A DNA stretch of 64,000 bases from positions 62,001 to 126,000 of the forward strand of contig CBDFHH010000001.1 in NCBI GenBank assembly GCA_965247665.1. The letters are read 5' to 3'. Under the pieces are notes generated by a model. It was not told where the DNA came from, ran no database searches, and saw only the letters and a list, made by a program, of their open reading frames with translations. Shown one piece after another: positions 44,603-54,280 of this stretch. The translations under genes were made by a program, and so were the position numbers. This DNA is from CAUZWH01 sp965247665. GTDB taxonomy: Bacteria; Pseudomonadota; Alphaproteobacteria; SHVV01. Numbering within the stretch: the first letter of the stretch is position 1; every line of letters starts with the position of its first letter.

Positions 44603-46705
44603 TTAGACTTCGCCGCGCCGCGTCAGTTCGATATTGCCGCGCGGGTCGACTTCGGCCCGCCAGCCCGGCGGCACCACGCAGGTCGCATCATACTCTTCGA
44701 CGATCAACGGTCCCTCGCGCGCGCCGTCTAGCAGCTGGCGGCGGTCCACCACCGGCGTGACGCGCTGACCCGCCTCGGGGCCGAAATAGGCAAGCCGCGA
44801 AACGGGCCGGGCGGCGGTGCCGCTGTAGCGCTCGAGCCCGGTCCGCATCTCGTAGGAGCCGATGCCCTCGACAAGCACCTGCGCGGTAACGCGCAACGTG
44901 ACGCTTTCGACCGATTCGGCGCTGGCCGCGTGGCCGTAGGTGCGTTCGTGTTCCTCGGAGAACGACTCGGCCAACCGACCGAGATCGGCGAGGAACGGCA
45001 CCGTCAACTCATGCGCCTGTTCGGTGTAACGCAGGTCGATCGAGCGTAGCAGCCGGGCCTCACCTTCGCCGTAGCCCTCACCGGTCATGACCGCGCGCAC
45101 GTTGTTTTCGAGCTCGCTATAGATCGCGTTGAGCTCGCCGGTATCGAGGTCCTGCAGCCGCCGCAGCAATGCCCGCGTCACCTCATGCTCGACGTTCGAC
45201 AGCAGCAGCCCGAAGGCGCTGAACACGCCGGGGTTGAGCGGCACCACGACGCGCGTCATCTCAAGCTGGGTGGCGATTTCGGTGGCCACGACGGGGCCGT
45301 TGCCGCCGAAGGCGAACAGCGTGAAATCACGCGGGTCGCGGCCGCGATAGGTCGACACTGCCTTGACCGCCCGCACCATGGTGCCGCCGGACACCTGGTA
45401 GATCCCGTAGACGGTGTCGAGCAGGTCCTTGGCGAGCGGTTCGGCGATCTGTGATGCGATTGCTTCACGCGCCGCCGGCGCGTTGAGTTTGAGCCCACCG
45501 CCGACCAGATAGTCTGGATTAAGGTAGCCCAGGACGATCATGGCATCGGTAAGGGTCGGCACGGTGCCGCCCTTGTCGTAGGCGACCGGGCCCGGCATTG
45601 CACCGGCGCTCTCGGGCCCGACATGTATCAACCCGCCCCTGTCGATCGTCACCAGGCTGCCGCCGCCGGCACCGATTTCCGACAAATCGACGACCGGCAG
45701 TTTGAGCGCGTAACCGCCGCCGGTGATCAGCTTGCTCGACAGGTTGATGCCGGCGCCGACTTCGTAGTCGCCCGTGGTGGTCACCTTGCCGCCTTCAACG
45801 ATCGAAGCCTTGGCCGTGGTGCCGCCCATGTCGAGGGTGATCGAATCCGCCGCACCGCCGAGCCCGGTGACCCGGGCCGCACCGATCACCCCGGCGGCCG
45901 GACCGGATTCGACCAGATAGGCCGGTTTGTCGCCCGCCGCCGCGACCGTCATGATCGCGCCGTCCGATTTCATCACCTGCAACGGCGCAGTGACGCCGAT
46001 GCCGGCGATGTGCTCGATCAGCGAAGCGAAATAACGCCGGAGCGCCGGGCCGAGATAGGCGTTGATCACGGTGGTGCTGGTTCGCTCATACTCGCGCAGT
46101 TCCGGCAGGATGTCGCTCGAGCAGGTGATGTAGATCTCTTCTCCCAACGCCGCGCGCACGATCTCGGCGATGCGTTGCTCATGCGCGGGATTGGCGTAAG
46201 CATGCAGCAGGCTGATCGCCACCGCCTCGACATCTTCGCCTGCGAGGCGCGCCAGCGCGGCCGCGACGCTGGCTTCGTCGAGCGCGACCCGCACCTCGCC
46301 GCGCGGCCCCATGCGTTCGATTACCTCGAGCCGTCGCCGACGCGGCACCAGCGGCTCGGGTTTTGGATAGTTCAGGGTGTACATCTCGGGGATGCGCAGC
46401 CGTCTCATCTCCAAGACGTCGCGGAACCCAAGGGTGGTGATCAACGCCGTGGTCGCACCCTTGCTTTCAAGAATGGTGTTGGTCGCCACCGTGGTTGCAT
46501 GCACCAGCCGCTCGATCGACGCGGCGGCGATCCCGAGCTCGTCGAGCGCGGTCTTGAGACCGGCGACGACGCCGCGGCCGTAATCGTCGGGAGTCGACAG
46601 CAATTTCTTGGTGTGCATCGCGCCGTCATTACCGACCAGGATCAGGTCGGTGAAGGTGCCGCCGATATCGATACCGACGCGATAGCGCGAACCGCCGCTC
46701 GTCAA
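44603..46705 (-). CDS. hyuA: Hydantoinase A / oxoprolinase family alpha subunit
   Basis: A 700-residue HyuA protein. I choose the TTG at 46705 (LTSGGSRYRVGID), because AAGAGGA lies at ribosome-site distance and homology begins directly after; upstream codons belong to the preceding gene's tail. The ATP/phosphate motif is VGIDIGGTFTDLILV at the N-terminus; others are HATTVATNTILESKGATTAL, DMGGTTAKASIVEGG and GAGGGSLVTIDRGG. It supplies the ATP-dependent part of the HyuAB reaction. It follows amidase 3 by 49 bases, consistent with stepwise opening and hydrolysis of a cyclic amide. Confidence 0.92.
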   Translation of the reverse strand: MTSGGSRYRVGIDIGGTFTDLILVGNDGAMHTKKLLSTPDDYGRGVVAGLKTALDELGIAAASIERLVHATTVATNTILESKGATTALITTLGFRDVLEMRRLRIPEMYTLNYPKPEPLVPRRRRLEVIERMGPRGEVRVALDEASVAAALARLAGEDVEAVAISLLHAYANPAHEQRIAEIVRAALGEEIYITCSSDILPELREYERTSTTVINAYLGPALRRYFASLIEHIAGIGVTAPLQVMKSDGAIMTVAAAGDKPAYLVESGPAAGVIGAARVTGLGGAADSITLDMGGTTAKASIVEGGKVTTTGDYEVGAGINLSSKLITGGGYALKLPVVDLSEIGAGGGSLVTIDRGGLIHVGPESAGAMPGPVAYDKGGTVPTLTDAMIVLGYLNPDYLVGGGLKLNAPAAREAIASQIAEPLAKDLLDTVYGIYQVSGGTMVRAVKAVSTYRGRDPRDFTLFAFGGNGPVVATEIATQLEMTRVVVPLNPGVFSAFGLLLSNVEHEVTRALLRRLQDLDTGELNAIYSELENNVRAVMTGEGYGEGEARLLRSIDLRYTEQAHELTVPFLADLGRLAESFSEEHERTYGHAASAESVESVTLRVTAQVLVEGIGSYEMRTGLERYSGTAARPVSRLAYFGPEAGQRVTPVVDRRQLLDGAREGPLIVEEYDATCVVPPGWRAEVDPRGNIELTRRGEV

Positions 46706-46754
46706 ACCGTAATGTCCTCTTGGCCGCAAATCGTGCGGGTATGCGGCAAGCGTT

Positions 46755-48254
46755 CTAGCCTCGGCGGGGGTTCGAGAACAAGTCCGGTTCCACCTCGTCG
46801 GCGGGTGCGGCGTCGCCGTCGCCCGCGAACCCGGCCGGCACGATGCGCTGGATGCCGGTCTCACGCTGGAACAAATGGCCTAGATTCAGCAGCGCCGCCT
46901 CGGCAAAAGGGCGCCCGACGAGCTGGAACGCGATCGGTAGGCCTTGCGGCGAGTCCTGTGACGAGGCGTTGTCCGAGAACCCGCATGGAACGGCGAGTGC
47001 CGGCAGGCCGAGATAGTTGAATGCGCGCATGAAGTAACCCGGGTCGAGCTTGGTGGCCAGCGGTGGGATGCCGTCGAGCACGTCGTCGGCGCGCGGCGCA
47101 ACGTCGGTGGCGGCCGGCAGCAACAACGCCTCCGCTTCGCCGAGGACGGTTGCGACGAACCGGCGAGCCTCGGCCGATCGCGCATTGACCGCTTCGATGT
47201 AGGCGGCGGCGGGATAGGCGAAGCCCTGCAGCAGGCGTTCGCGGACCTGCGGCTCGATGTCATCGCCATGCTCGCGCAGTGCCTGAGTATGGGTCGCCGC
47301 CGCTTCGCTGGCGAACACCATTACCGCCACCGCCGACAGCGGTTCAAGTTCGATCAGGTCGACCGCCACCGTGTCCGCCCCCAGCGCTTCGAACACCTGA
47401 ATTGCCGCGAGATAGGCGTCGCGCAAATCGGCGGGCAAGTCGGCGATCAGGGCATCGTCGGCGATGCCGATCCTGCAGCCGGCAATCGTCGTCTCGAGAG
47501 CGGCCTCGTAGTCCCGGGTCGGATGGCTGCTGCAGCCGGGGTCGGCGGAATCGGGACCGGCGAGCACGCTGAGCAGGCGCGCGACGTCGGCGACCGCGCG
47601 TGCCATCGGGCCCGGCGCATCGACCGTCGCACTCGAGCCGAGCATGCCGTGACGGCTGAGCCGGCCGTGGGTCGGCTGCAGCCCGACGACGCCCGACAGC
47701 GCTGCCGGATGACGGATCGAACCGCCGCTGTCGGAACCCAGGGCGCCGAACACCATACGCGCGGCCAGCGCCGCCGCCGAGCCGCCGGAAGACGCGCCGG
47801 CGATGCGGGTAGGATCCCAGGGGTTGCGCGGCGGTCCGAGCAGCGGGTTGAGCCCCCACACATGGAACGCGAATTCCGACATGTTGAGGGCGCCGAGATC
47901 GATTGCACCGGCGGCATCGAGGCGGGTCAGCAGAGTCGCCGTACGCTCGGAAACGATGCCTTCACGGCTTTTCGAAGCACAGCTCGACACCCGGCCGGCG
48001 CGCTCGAACTGATCCTTGTGCGCCAGCGGCACGCCATGCAGCGGCCCGACCGGTATACCGGCCGCGAGCTCGCGATCGGCTCGATCGGCGGCGTTGAGGG
48101 CGCATTCGCCGTCGACGCGTATGAACGCTTTGATGTTTCCGTCATACGCGGCGATCCGGGCGAGGCTGGCCTTCGTCAGCTCGCGGGCGGAGATCGATTT
48201 GTCGCGAATCGCGGCCGCAGCCTCGGTCAGCGTCCAGGTCAGGGGGTCAGTCAT
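46755..48254 (-). CDS. Amidase-signature hydrolase 3
   Basis: A 499-residue GatA/AtzE-like amidase. The start at 48254 (MTDPLTWTLTEAAAAI) overlaps the end of a 69-residue gene by 8 bases. Triad K80 (PLAHKDQF), S155 (GASSGGS) and S179 (DSGGSIRHP). It is more like amidase 4 than amidases 1 and 2: both share LAHKDxFxRAGRVSxC and LNMSEFA. The overlap with a small helical protein recalls AtzG-AtzE and GatC-GatA pairs. It is the second gene of the operon leading to hyuA and hyuB. Confidence 0.88.
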   Translation of the reverse strand: MTDPLTWTLTEAAAAIRDKSISARELTKASLARIAAYDGNIKAFIRVDGECALNAADRADRELAAGIPVGPLHGVPLAHKDQFERAGRVSSCASKSREGIVSERTATLLTRLDAAGAIDLGALNMSEFAFHVWGLNPLLGPPRNPWDPTRIAGASSGGSAAALAARMVFGALGSDSGGSIRHPAALSGVVGLQPTHGRLSRHGMLGSSATVDAPGPMARAVADVARLLSVLAGPDSADPGCSSHPTRDYEAALETTIAGCRIGIADDALIADLPADLRDAYLAAIQVFEALGADTVAVDLIELEPLSAVAVMVFASEAAATHTQALREHGDDIEPQVRERLLQGFAYPAAAYIEAVNARSAEARRFVATVLGEAEALLLPAATDVAPRADDVLDGIPPLATKLDPGYFMRAFNYLGLPALAVPCGFSDNASSQDSPQGLPIAFQLVGRPFAEAALLNLGHLFQRETGIQRIVPAGFAGDGDAAPADEVEPDLFSNPRRG

Positions 48255-48456
48255 CGTCGTTGGCAGGCATCGCCGACAGTTCGCGCAGCACCGCGCCGAA
48301 CTCTTGCGCCGGCACGTCGCCCCCATGCCGGCGCAGCAGCGGCGCAGCGGCGACCAGCATGCGGCGTGCAGCTTGGCAAATCCGCGTCGCCTCGGCGTCG
48401 CTCATCCGACGTCCCAGCACCCCGGCGACCGTTTCGCGCAATGCCCTTGGGTCCAT
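48247..48456 (-). CDS. Small helical protein, possible AtzG/GatC-like amidase partner
   Basis: A 69-residue protein: MDPRALRETVAGVLGRRMSD, AEATRICQAARRMLVAAAPL, then an acidic end NDDD. It has the size and helical composition of AtzG (a small partner of the AtzE amidase), and its stop is inside the start of amidase 3, the usual arrangement for a coupled subunit. Amidase 4 carries a comparable helical segment fused to its N-terminus. Sequence similarity to AtzG or GatC is not evident by eye, so the partner role is inference. Confidence 0.55.
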   Translation of the reverse strand: MDPRALRETVAGVLGRRMSDAEATRICQAARRMLVAAAPLLRRHGGDVPAQEFGAVLRELSAMPANDDD

Positions 48457-48498
48457 ATCCGTCTCCGAGCTATAACACGCGTCCATGGCAAGACGGGT

Positions 48499-49677
48499 AT
48501 GGTGATGGCTGACACCCATTTTCTCAACATCCGCGAGTGGCCGACGCGAATCTGTAGCGGCGTCGGCGCCGTCGAGCGACTGCCGCAAATCTGCTCCGAA
48601 CTCGGCGTCCGGCGCGCGCTCGTAGTGTGCGGCCGGACCGTCGCTGCCAGTTCGATCCTCACCCGCATCCGCAGCGTGTTGGGGTCGGTGTTCGCCGGCG
48701 TGTTCGACGAAGCGGCGACCCACACGCCGATCCCCAGCGTCGAACGCGGCGTCGACGCGCTCAGGCGCCTCGGTGCCGACGTCGTGGTCAGTGTCGGCGG
48801 CGGCAGCACCATCGACGCCGCCAAGGGCATCGCCATCATGTGCGCCAGCGGCGGCGACCTCGCGCCCTATGCCATGAACCGGTCGATGGAGCGTGCGCCG
48901 CTGACCTCCAACGGCATCACCCATGTTGCCGTGCCGACCACCGCCGGCTCGTCGAGCGAGGTGATGCCGACCGCCGGCATCCTCGATCCGGCGGCGCACA
49001 AGAAGTTGCTGTTCTGGGATCGTCGTCTGGTGCCGCAGGCGGTGATCCTCGATCCCGAAATGGCGGTGCATGCGGGCCCCGAGCTCACCGCAGCCAGCGG
49101 TATGACCGCGTTGGCGCGCTGCATCGAATCGCTCTACTCGCGCGACCGCAATGCCATCGCCACCGGCATGGCGGTGCACGGCGCGCGCTTGCTGCGGCGC
49201 TCGCTGGCGCGCTCGGTGGAGCAGCCGGACGATCTCCGCGCCCGCGCCGATTGTCAGTTCGGCTGCCTGATGTCCGGCATCGCCGGGATCAACGCGATGG
49301 TGTCGTTGGTCCATGCCATCGGCCACGTCGTCGGCGGTCGTTACGCGTTGCGGCACGGCATTTCCCACGCCATGTTGCTGGCGCCTGCTATGCGCACCCT
49401 GTTGCCGGCGATCGGCGAAGACCAGCTTTTGGTGCTCGAAGCGATGGGCGGCCGGGCCGACGGGTTGAGCGCCAACCAAGCCGGCGCCGTTGCAGCCGAC
49501 GCGATGGCCAAGCTGGTCGCGTCGTTACCGCTGCCGCAACGGCTGCGCGATGTCGGGATGGCGGAGGGCGATCTCGATGATATCGCCGCCGCAACCATGG
49601 ACGACTACATGATGGGCTACGTGCCCTGCGCGCTTAGCCGGGCCGAGGTGCGCGACACGCTCGAATCGGTCTATTGA
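48499..49677 (+). CDS. Iron-containing alcohol dehydrogenase
   Basis: A 392-residue group III alcohol dehydrogenase of the maleylacetate-reductase-like branch. NAD-binding GGGSTIDAAKGIA; VPTTAGSSSEVMPTAGI; metal ligands in HAIGHVVGGRYALRHGISHA with repeated His. Closely related enzymes in aromatic catabolism reduce maleylacetate, which is possible here but not proven. It is divergent from the small amidase partner with 42 bases between the starts, so both probably share a regulatory region. A second ATG two codons on is an alternative start. Confidence 0.88.
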   Translation: MVMADTHFLNIREWPTRICSGVGAVERLPQICSELGVRRALVVCGRTVAASSILTRIRSVLGSVFAGVFDEAATHTPIPSVERGVDALRRLGADVVVSVGGGSTIDAAKGIAIMCASGGDLAPYAMNRSMERAPLTSNGITHVAVPTTAGSSSEVMPTAGILDPAAHKKLLFWDRRLVPQAVILDPEMAVHAGPELTAASGMTALARCIESLYSRDRNAIATGMAVHGARLLRRSLARSVEQPDDLRARADCQFGCLMSGIAGINAMVSLVHAIGHVVGGRYALRHGISHAMLLAPAMRTLLPAIGEDQLLVLEAMGGRADGLSANQAGAVAADAMAKLVASLPLPQRLRDVGMAEGDLDDIAAATMDDYMMGYVPCALSRAEVRDTLESVY

Positions 49678-49800
49678 AGCAGGCCCGATCAATGAACGCG
49701 GCTGCGTGAGCGCCCATTGTTGGCACGATGAAACATGCGCGCGGCGGCGGCCGCATCGGCGTAGCTCGCTCGTCTTCCACCGGCGCGGCAGAGGGTCCCC

Positions 49801-51183
49801 GTGACGGCGAATAGCGAACGAGATCCTTCCCTGACCTCTTCCCCCACCATTGCCCGGCGACTGGCCGACTGGGCGGTCGCAGTGCGGCCGGCCGACATCC
49901 CGGAAGAACAGCGCCGGCTCGCGGCGCTGCGTGCGATCGACACGCTCGGGCTGGTTTTTGCCGGTTTCGACACCCCGGCCGCGGCGGCGATTTACGACAC
50001 CGTGGTTACCCAGGGCGGGCGGCCCGAGGCCACGCTGATTGGCGCGCATGACCGGGTGCCGAGCGCTGCGGCGGCGCTTGCCCACGGCATCGTCGCCCAC
50101 TGCCGCGACTTCGACGACACCTTTCCCGATTCCGTCGTCCATCCCGGTAGCGTCGTCGTCCCGGTGGCGTTGGCTCTGGGCGAGACCCACGACGCGACCC
50201 TCGATCAGGTGTGGGCGGCCATCGTCGTCGGTTACGAGATTGCCGCCCGCCTCGGCGCTGCCGCTGGTCGTGCCTTTCACGCCCATGGCTTTCACGCCTC
50301 GGCGGTGATCGGACCGCTGGCCGCCGCTGCCACCGCCGGTCGTTTCCTCGGCCTCGATGGCGAGCGCCTGGCCTCGGCGCTCGGGCTTGCCGGCAGCATG
50401 TCCGGCGGTTTGCTGGAATTCGCGACCGAGGGCACCTGGTCGAAGTGGCTGCATACGGGCTGGGCTGCACAGGGTGGCATCACCGCGGCGATGCTGGCCG
50501 CGCGCGGCTTCCGCGGCCCCGGCACGGTGTTGGAGGGGCGCTACGGGCTCTACCGCTCGTTCCTCGGCGACGATGCTCCGGCGATCGAGACGATCGCCGA
50601 CGGGCTCGGCACGGTCTGGAAGGCGGAGGGCGCACATTTCAAATACTATCCCTGCGCCCACGTCGTTCAGCCCTATATCGACGCCGCGCTGGCGTTAAGC
50701 GCCGCGCACGAGATCGATGCTGGCGAGGTGGCGTCGGCCAAATGCGTCATCGCGGCCTGGGCGGTGCCGATCGTGTGCGAGCCGCGCGAGCGGAAGATCG
50801 CGCCCACCAACGATATGGAGGTGATCGCCAGCCTGCCCTATCAGGTGGCCGCGGCCCTGATCGATGGCGCCGTCGGTCTCGACACCCTGGCCTCGCACCC
50901 GCTCGTGCGCGCCGAAGTACGCGAGCTGGCGGCAAAGGTGGTCCATGTCGTCGATCCCGCGCTTGGCCATGCGTTTGACGGGGTGCTGGAAATCACGCTG
51001 GCCGACGGTACCGTCCATCAGACGCCGGCCGCTGCGGCGCCGTCCGATCCGGCCAAGGTGATCACCAAGTTTCGCGCCAATGCAGGTGGCGCTTTGTCGA
51101 CCGAACGGTTGGCACGGATCGAAGCGGTCGGCGAACCGCCGTGGGACGTCGGTGTGCGCGAGGTGCTCGACGCGTTGCGGTAG
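49801..51183 (+). CDS. MmgE/PrpD family protein
   Basis: A 460-residue member of the 2-methylcitrate dehydratase/cis-aconitate decarboxylase/iminodisuccinate epimerase fold. Landmarks: AIDTLGLVFAGFDTPAAAAI, HCRDFDDTFPDSVVHPGSVV (typical active-site region with D and H), GFHASAVIGPLAAAATAGRF and FKYYPCAHVVQPYIDAA. The GTG start is assigned by homology. Neighbours are a Fe-ADH upstream and a TRAP transporter downstream, suggesting that the substrate is an imported dicarboxylate-like acid. The prpBC genes are absent, so it is probably not a methylcitrate-cycle enzyme. Confidence 0.85.
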   Translation: MTANSERDPSLTSSPTIARRLADWAVAVRPADIPEEQRRLAALRAIDTLGLVFAGFDTPAAAAIYDTVVTQGGRPEATLIGAHDRVPSAAAALAHGIVAHCRDFDDTFPDSVVHPGSVVVPVALALGETHDATLDQVWAAIVVGYEIAARLGAAAGRAFHAHGFHASAVIGPLAAAATAGRFLGLDGERLASALGLAGSMSGGLLEFATEGTWSKWLHTGWAAQGGITAAMLAARGFRGPGTVLEGRYGLYRSFLGDDAPAIETIADGLGTVWKAEGAHFKYYPCAHVVQPYIDAALALSAAHEIDAGEVASAKCVIAAWAVPIVCEPRERKIAPTNDMEVIASLPYQVAAALIDGAVGLDTLASHPLVRAEVRELAAKVVHVVDPALGHAFDGVLEITLADGTVHQTPAAAAPSDPAKVITKFRANAGGALSTERLARIEAVGEPPWDVGVREVLDALR

Positions 51184-51345
51184 CCGCGCCGCGAGGCCGG
51201 CTATCGCCGGCGTGATGGCGGAGCGGCGGGGCACGTTGCTTCGGTCGAATCCGGTTGCTACGCTCCGACCACCGGGGATTCTCGCGGCGCGGGCGCGTAT
51301 GTGCACGCGCGGAAATCCGCATCAGCTAGGGCTAGGGAGTGATCG

Positions 51346-52320
51346 ATGAAGAAACTTTTCGCGCTGGCTTCCGCCGTCACGGTGGTCGGTCTGCTTTCGG
51401 CGGGGTCGGTCCTCGCCGAGGTCACGGTCAAAGCCGTCGCCTTCATCCCCAAGACTCACCCGGTGATGGTGGGTTCGCGGATGTGGGTCGACGAGGTCAA
51501 CGAGTCGATGAAGGGCGAGTTTCAGATCAACTATGTGGGCGGCCCGGAGATCATTCCCCGTTTCGAGCAGTTCGAGGCGATCCGCAGCGGGGTGATGGAC
51601 ATGGGTTTCATCGTCGGTGCCGATATGCAGGACACTATCCCTGAAGCGATCGGTATGGTGCTGTCGAAACTCGACCCGAGCCAAGAGCGGGAGAGCGGCT
51701 TCTTCGACTATATGGATAATCTGTTTCAGACCCGCATGAACACCAAGCTGATCGGTCGGGTACAGATGTCGCCGTTCTTTCTGTGGATGAAGAAGAAACC
51801 CGAAACGCTGGCCGATCTCAAGGGCGTCAAGATGCGTACGGGCGGCCTTTACGATCGCCTGATGCGGAACTTCGGCATGATCCCGGTGACCATGAACTCG
51901 CCGGAAGTATTCACTGCTCTCGAGCGCGGCGTCGTCGAAGGCTTCGGCTGGCCACCGACCGGCGTGGTCAAGCTCGGCTGGGCCAAGCATATCGGCTATG
52001 TCATCGACCTGCCGTTCTTCGAGTGGAGCAACATGTACGGGGTGATGAACCTCGACAAGTGGAAGGGTCTGGGTGCCCGCACCCAGAAGAAGATCATGGA
52101 TTCGATGATCGCCTTCGAGCCGGGGATGGTAGCCCACTACCGCGCCATGAACGAAGACGAATGGCGGGCGCTCGACGAGGCCGGCGTCGAGCGAATCACG
52201 TTCTCGGATGCCGAGAACAAGGAGTATCTGGATACCGCCTACAATCTCGAATGGGTGCAGCTTGCGAAGAAGATCGGGGCCGCTGAAGTCGAGAAGCTGC
52301 GCGCGCTGACCGGCAACTAG
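51346..52320 (+). CDS. dctP: TRAP transporter substrate-binding protein, DctP-type, copy 1
   Basis: A 324-residue periplasmic receptor. Signal peptide 1-23 (ALASAVTVVGLLSAGSVLAE). DctP features: NYVGGPEIIPRFEQFEAIRS, the conserved Arg region KGVKMRTGGLYDRLMRNFG that binds the carboxylate, MNSPEVFTALERGVVEGFGW and PFFEWSNMYGVMNLDKWKG. A second, highly similar dctP follows, with one DctQM pair after it. Duplication in the same operon may widen substrate range. It ends 29 bases before a strong stem-loop. Confidence 0.92.
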   Translation: MKKLFALASAVTVVGLLSAGSVLAEVTVKAVAFIPKTHPVMVGSRMWVDEVNESMKGEFQINYVGGPEIIPRFEQFEAIRSGVMDMGFIVGADMQDTIPEAIGMVLSKLDPSQERESGFFDYMDNLFQTRMNTKLIGRVQMSPFFLWMKKKPETLADLKGVKMRTGGLYDRLMRNFGMIPVTMNSPEVFTALERGVVEGFGWPPTGVVKLGWAKHIGYVIDLPFFEWSNMYGVMNLDKWKGLGARTQKKIMDSMIAFEPGMVAHYRAMNEDEWRALDEAGVERITFSDAENKEYLDTAYNLEWVQLAKKIGAAEVEKLRALTGN

Positions 52321-52349
52321 TCCCGACCAACACCGAGGGTTTTGTCGCG

Positions 52350-52384
52350 CCGACCGCTGGAGTGCTCTGCGCTCCAGCGGTCGG
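52350..52384 (+). promoter_or_regulatory. Strong intergenic stem-loop between two dctP genes
   Basis: CCGACCGCTGGAG (52350-52362), 9-nt loop, CTCCAGCGGTCGG (52372-52384): a perfect 13-bp stem. No T run follows, so it is not a standard terminator. It is likely to act as an mRNA-stabilising or processing element that sets the first dctP message above the rest, as stem-loops do after binding-protein genes in other transport operons. The other 304 bases before the next gene hold nothing I can name. Confidence 0.8.
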
Positions 52385-52688
52385 GCAACGAATGGCGAAT
52401 ACGGGGCCGGCGTCGCGATCGCGGCGCCCGCTCCTTGCTTCGTTTCGAGGAAGGGCGGCGTTTTGCGAACACGGGCGGGCATCGGCATGTCTGGGCACCA
52501 AGTGCGGCTACGGCCGACGGCCCCTTGCGCGGGAATGCCCCGCATCGGCAGCTGACCGGCTGGCGAAACGTCCTTGCTTCGCGGTCCGGGTTGACCCCGC
52601 AATTCGGCCTAGGGATACTCCGACCGAGAGGTCCCCGCCGACAACCACAGCAAGACGCCCGGGGACGTCGGTTTATGGGAGAGAATTC

Positions 52689-53663
52689 ATGAAAAAATTG
52701 GTGTTTCTAATCGGCGCGTTTGCCGTCGCCGCCATGCTCAATGCCGGCCCGGGGCACGCCGAGACCACGTTGAAGGCCATCGCCTTCATTCCCAAGCCGC
52801 ACCCGGTGATGTGGGGTTCGCGCGCCTGGACCGATGAAGTCAACGCGGCGATGAAAGGCGATCTGCAGATCAACTATGTCGGTGGCCCCGAGATCGTGCC
52901 GCGCTTCGAGCAGCATGAAGCGGTCAAGAGCGGCGTGCTCGATATGGCGTTCATCGTCGGCTCCGATCTGCAAGACCGGATCCCCGAGGCCCAGGGCATG
53001 GTGCTGTCGCGGCTCAACCCGATCCAAGAGCGCGAAAGCGGCTTCTTCGACTACCTCGACGGGCTGTTCCAGGAACGCATGAACACCAAGCTGATCGGCC
53101 GTGTGCAGATGTCGGCGTTCTATCTCTGGACCAACATCGTCCCGACCAAGCTGGCCGATCTCGACGGCCTCAAAATGCGCACCGCCTCGCTCTACGACCG
53201 GCTGATGCGCCACTATGGGATGATCCCGGTGACCATGAACTCGCCCGAGGTCTACACTGCGCTCGAGCGCGGCGTCGTCGACGGCTTCGGCTGGCCCAAC
53301 ACCGGCGTGGTCAAGCTCGGTTGGGCCAAGCACATCAAGGCGGCGGTCGATCTCCCGTTCTTCGAGTGGAGCAACCTCTACGCGGTGATGAATCTCGACA
53401 AATGGAACGGCCTCAGCCCCGCGACCCAACAGAAGCTGATGGACACCACCATTGCTTTCGAGCCGAAGATGGTTGCCTATTACCGCGCCCAGGAGGCGGA
53501 GGAGTGGGAGGCGCTGACGGAAGCCGGCGTCAAACGAGTCAAGTTCTCCGATGCCGAGAACGAGGACTATCTCGCCAACGCCTACGGCCTGGAATGGGCT
53601 GCGCTGGAAAAGAAGATCGGCAAGGAGACGGTAGAAAAGCTCAAGCAGCTGACGGGCAACTAA
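52689..53663 (+). CDS. dctP: TRAP transporter substrate-binding protein, DctP-type, copy 2
   Basis: A 324-residue protein, the same length as copy 1. The ATG at 52689 follows GGGAGAG. Signal peptide 1-24 (VFLIGAFAVAAMLNAGPGHA). Conserved blocks match copy 1: NYVGGPEIVPRFEQHEAVKS, DGLKMRTASLYDRLMRHYG and MNSPEVYTALERGVVDGFGW. Differences near the pocket (TGGLYDR versus TASLYDR) may shift specificity. It is 56 bases upstream of dctQ, so it is the more classical member of the DctPQM set. Confidence 0.92.
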   Translation: MKKLVFLIGAFAVAAMLNAGPGHAETTLKAIAFIPKPHPVMWGSRAWTDEVNAAMKGDLQINYVGGPEIVPRFEQHEAVKSGVLDMAFIVGSDLQDRIPEAQGMVLSRLNPIQERESGFFDYLDGLFQERMNTKLIGRVQMSAFYLWTNIVPTKLADLDGLKMRTASLYDRLMRHYGMIPVTMNSPEVYTALERGVVDGFGWPNTGVVKLGWAKHIKAAVDLPFFEWSNLYAVMNLDKWNGLSPATQQKLMDTTIAFEPKMVAYYRAQEAEEWEALTEAGVKRVKFSDAENEDYLANAYGLEWAALEKKIGKETVEKLKQLTGN

Positions 53664-53719
53664 TCGTCCGCCAGCAACCATACATTTCGGCTGAGCCGGT
53701 TTCGGAGAGCGGGTGAACC

Positions 53720-54265
53720 ATGTTCTTTGATCGGCTCGGCCGGTTTCTCCACATTCTGGAAGATATTTTCGCGTTCCTCGCCATCGCGATTCTGGTAACG
53801 GTCACCCTGGGCGTATGTACCGAGGTGGTGATGCGCTATGCGTTCAACAGTCCGATCTATTTCGTCGTCGAGCTGTCCGAATATGCCCTCCTTTATATAA
53901 CGTTCTTCGGCACCGCCTGGGTGTTGCGCGAGAACGGTCACGTCCGCATCGAAATCTTTCTCGCCGCGCTGACCGCGCGCTGGCGCCATCGCCTCGGCCT
54001 ACTGAGCGCGTCGTTCGGCATCTTTGTCGGCCTGGTGCTGCTGATCTTCGGCGCCAGCCGCACCCTGGACGCGTTCGAACGCGGACTGTTCCGTGCCACT
54101 CTGGTCGAGTTCCCGCTGTGGATCGTGTTGTTATGCATCCCGATCGGCGGGTTGCTGCTGTTCGGCCGCTTCACCCAACGCTTCATCGCCCATTGGCGCG
54201 AGGATCCGTCGGTGGACGTCGACGTCGAGCTGCTCCAGGGCGCGGCCCGGCGCGAGCTCGAATAG
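53720..54265 (+). CDS. dctQ: TRAP transporter small permease DctQ
   Basis: A 181-residue integral membrane protein with four predicted helices: FLAIAILVTVTLGVCTEVVM, LLYITFFGTAWVL, FGIFVGLVLLIFGA and LWIVLLCIPIGGLLLFGRF. The GHVRIEIF motif between helices 2 and 3 is typical of DctQ. It partners the large permease that starts 15 bases after its stop, for sodium- or proton-driven uptake of organic acids. The acidic C-terminal tail is cytoplasmic. Confidence 0.92.
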   Translation: MFFDRLGRFLHILEDIFAFLAIAILVTVTLGVCTEVVMRYAFNSPIYFVVELSEYALLYITFFGTAWVLRENGHVRIEIFLAALTARWRHRLGLLSASFGIFVGLVLLIFGASRTLDAFERGLFRATLVEFPLWIVLLCIPIGGLLLFGRFTQRFIAHWREDPSVDVDVELLQGAARRELE

Positions 54266-54280
54266 ACGAGGTCCGGCACG

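Noticed and set aside
45623..47020. 465-residue plus frame across hyuA and amidase 3
   Set aside because: Antisense shadow; low-complexity Arg/Asp/Gly translation.
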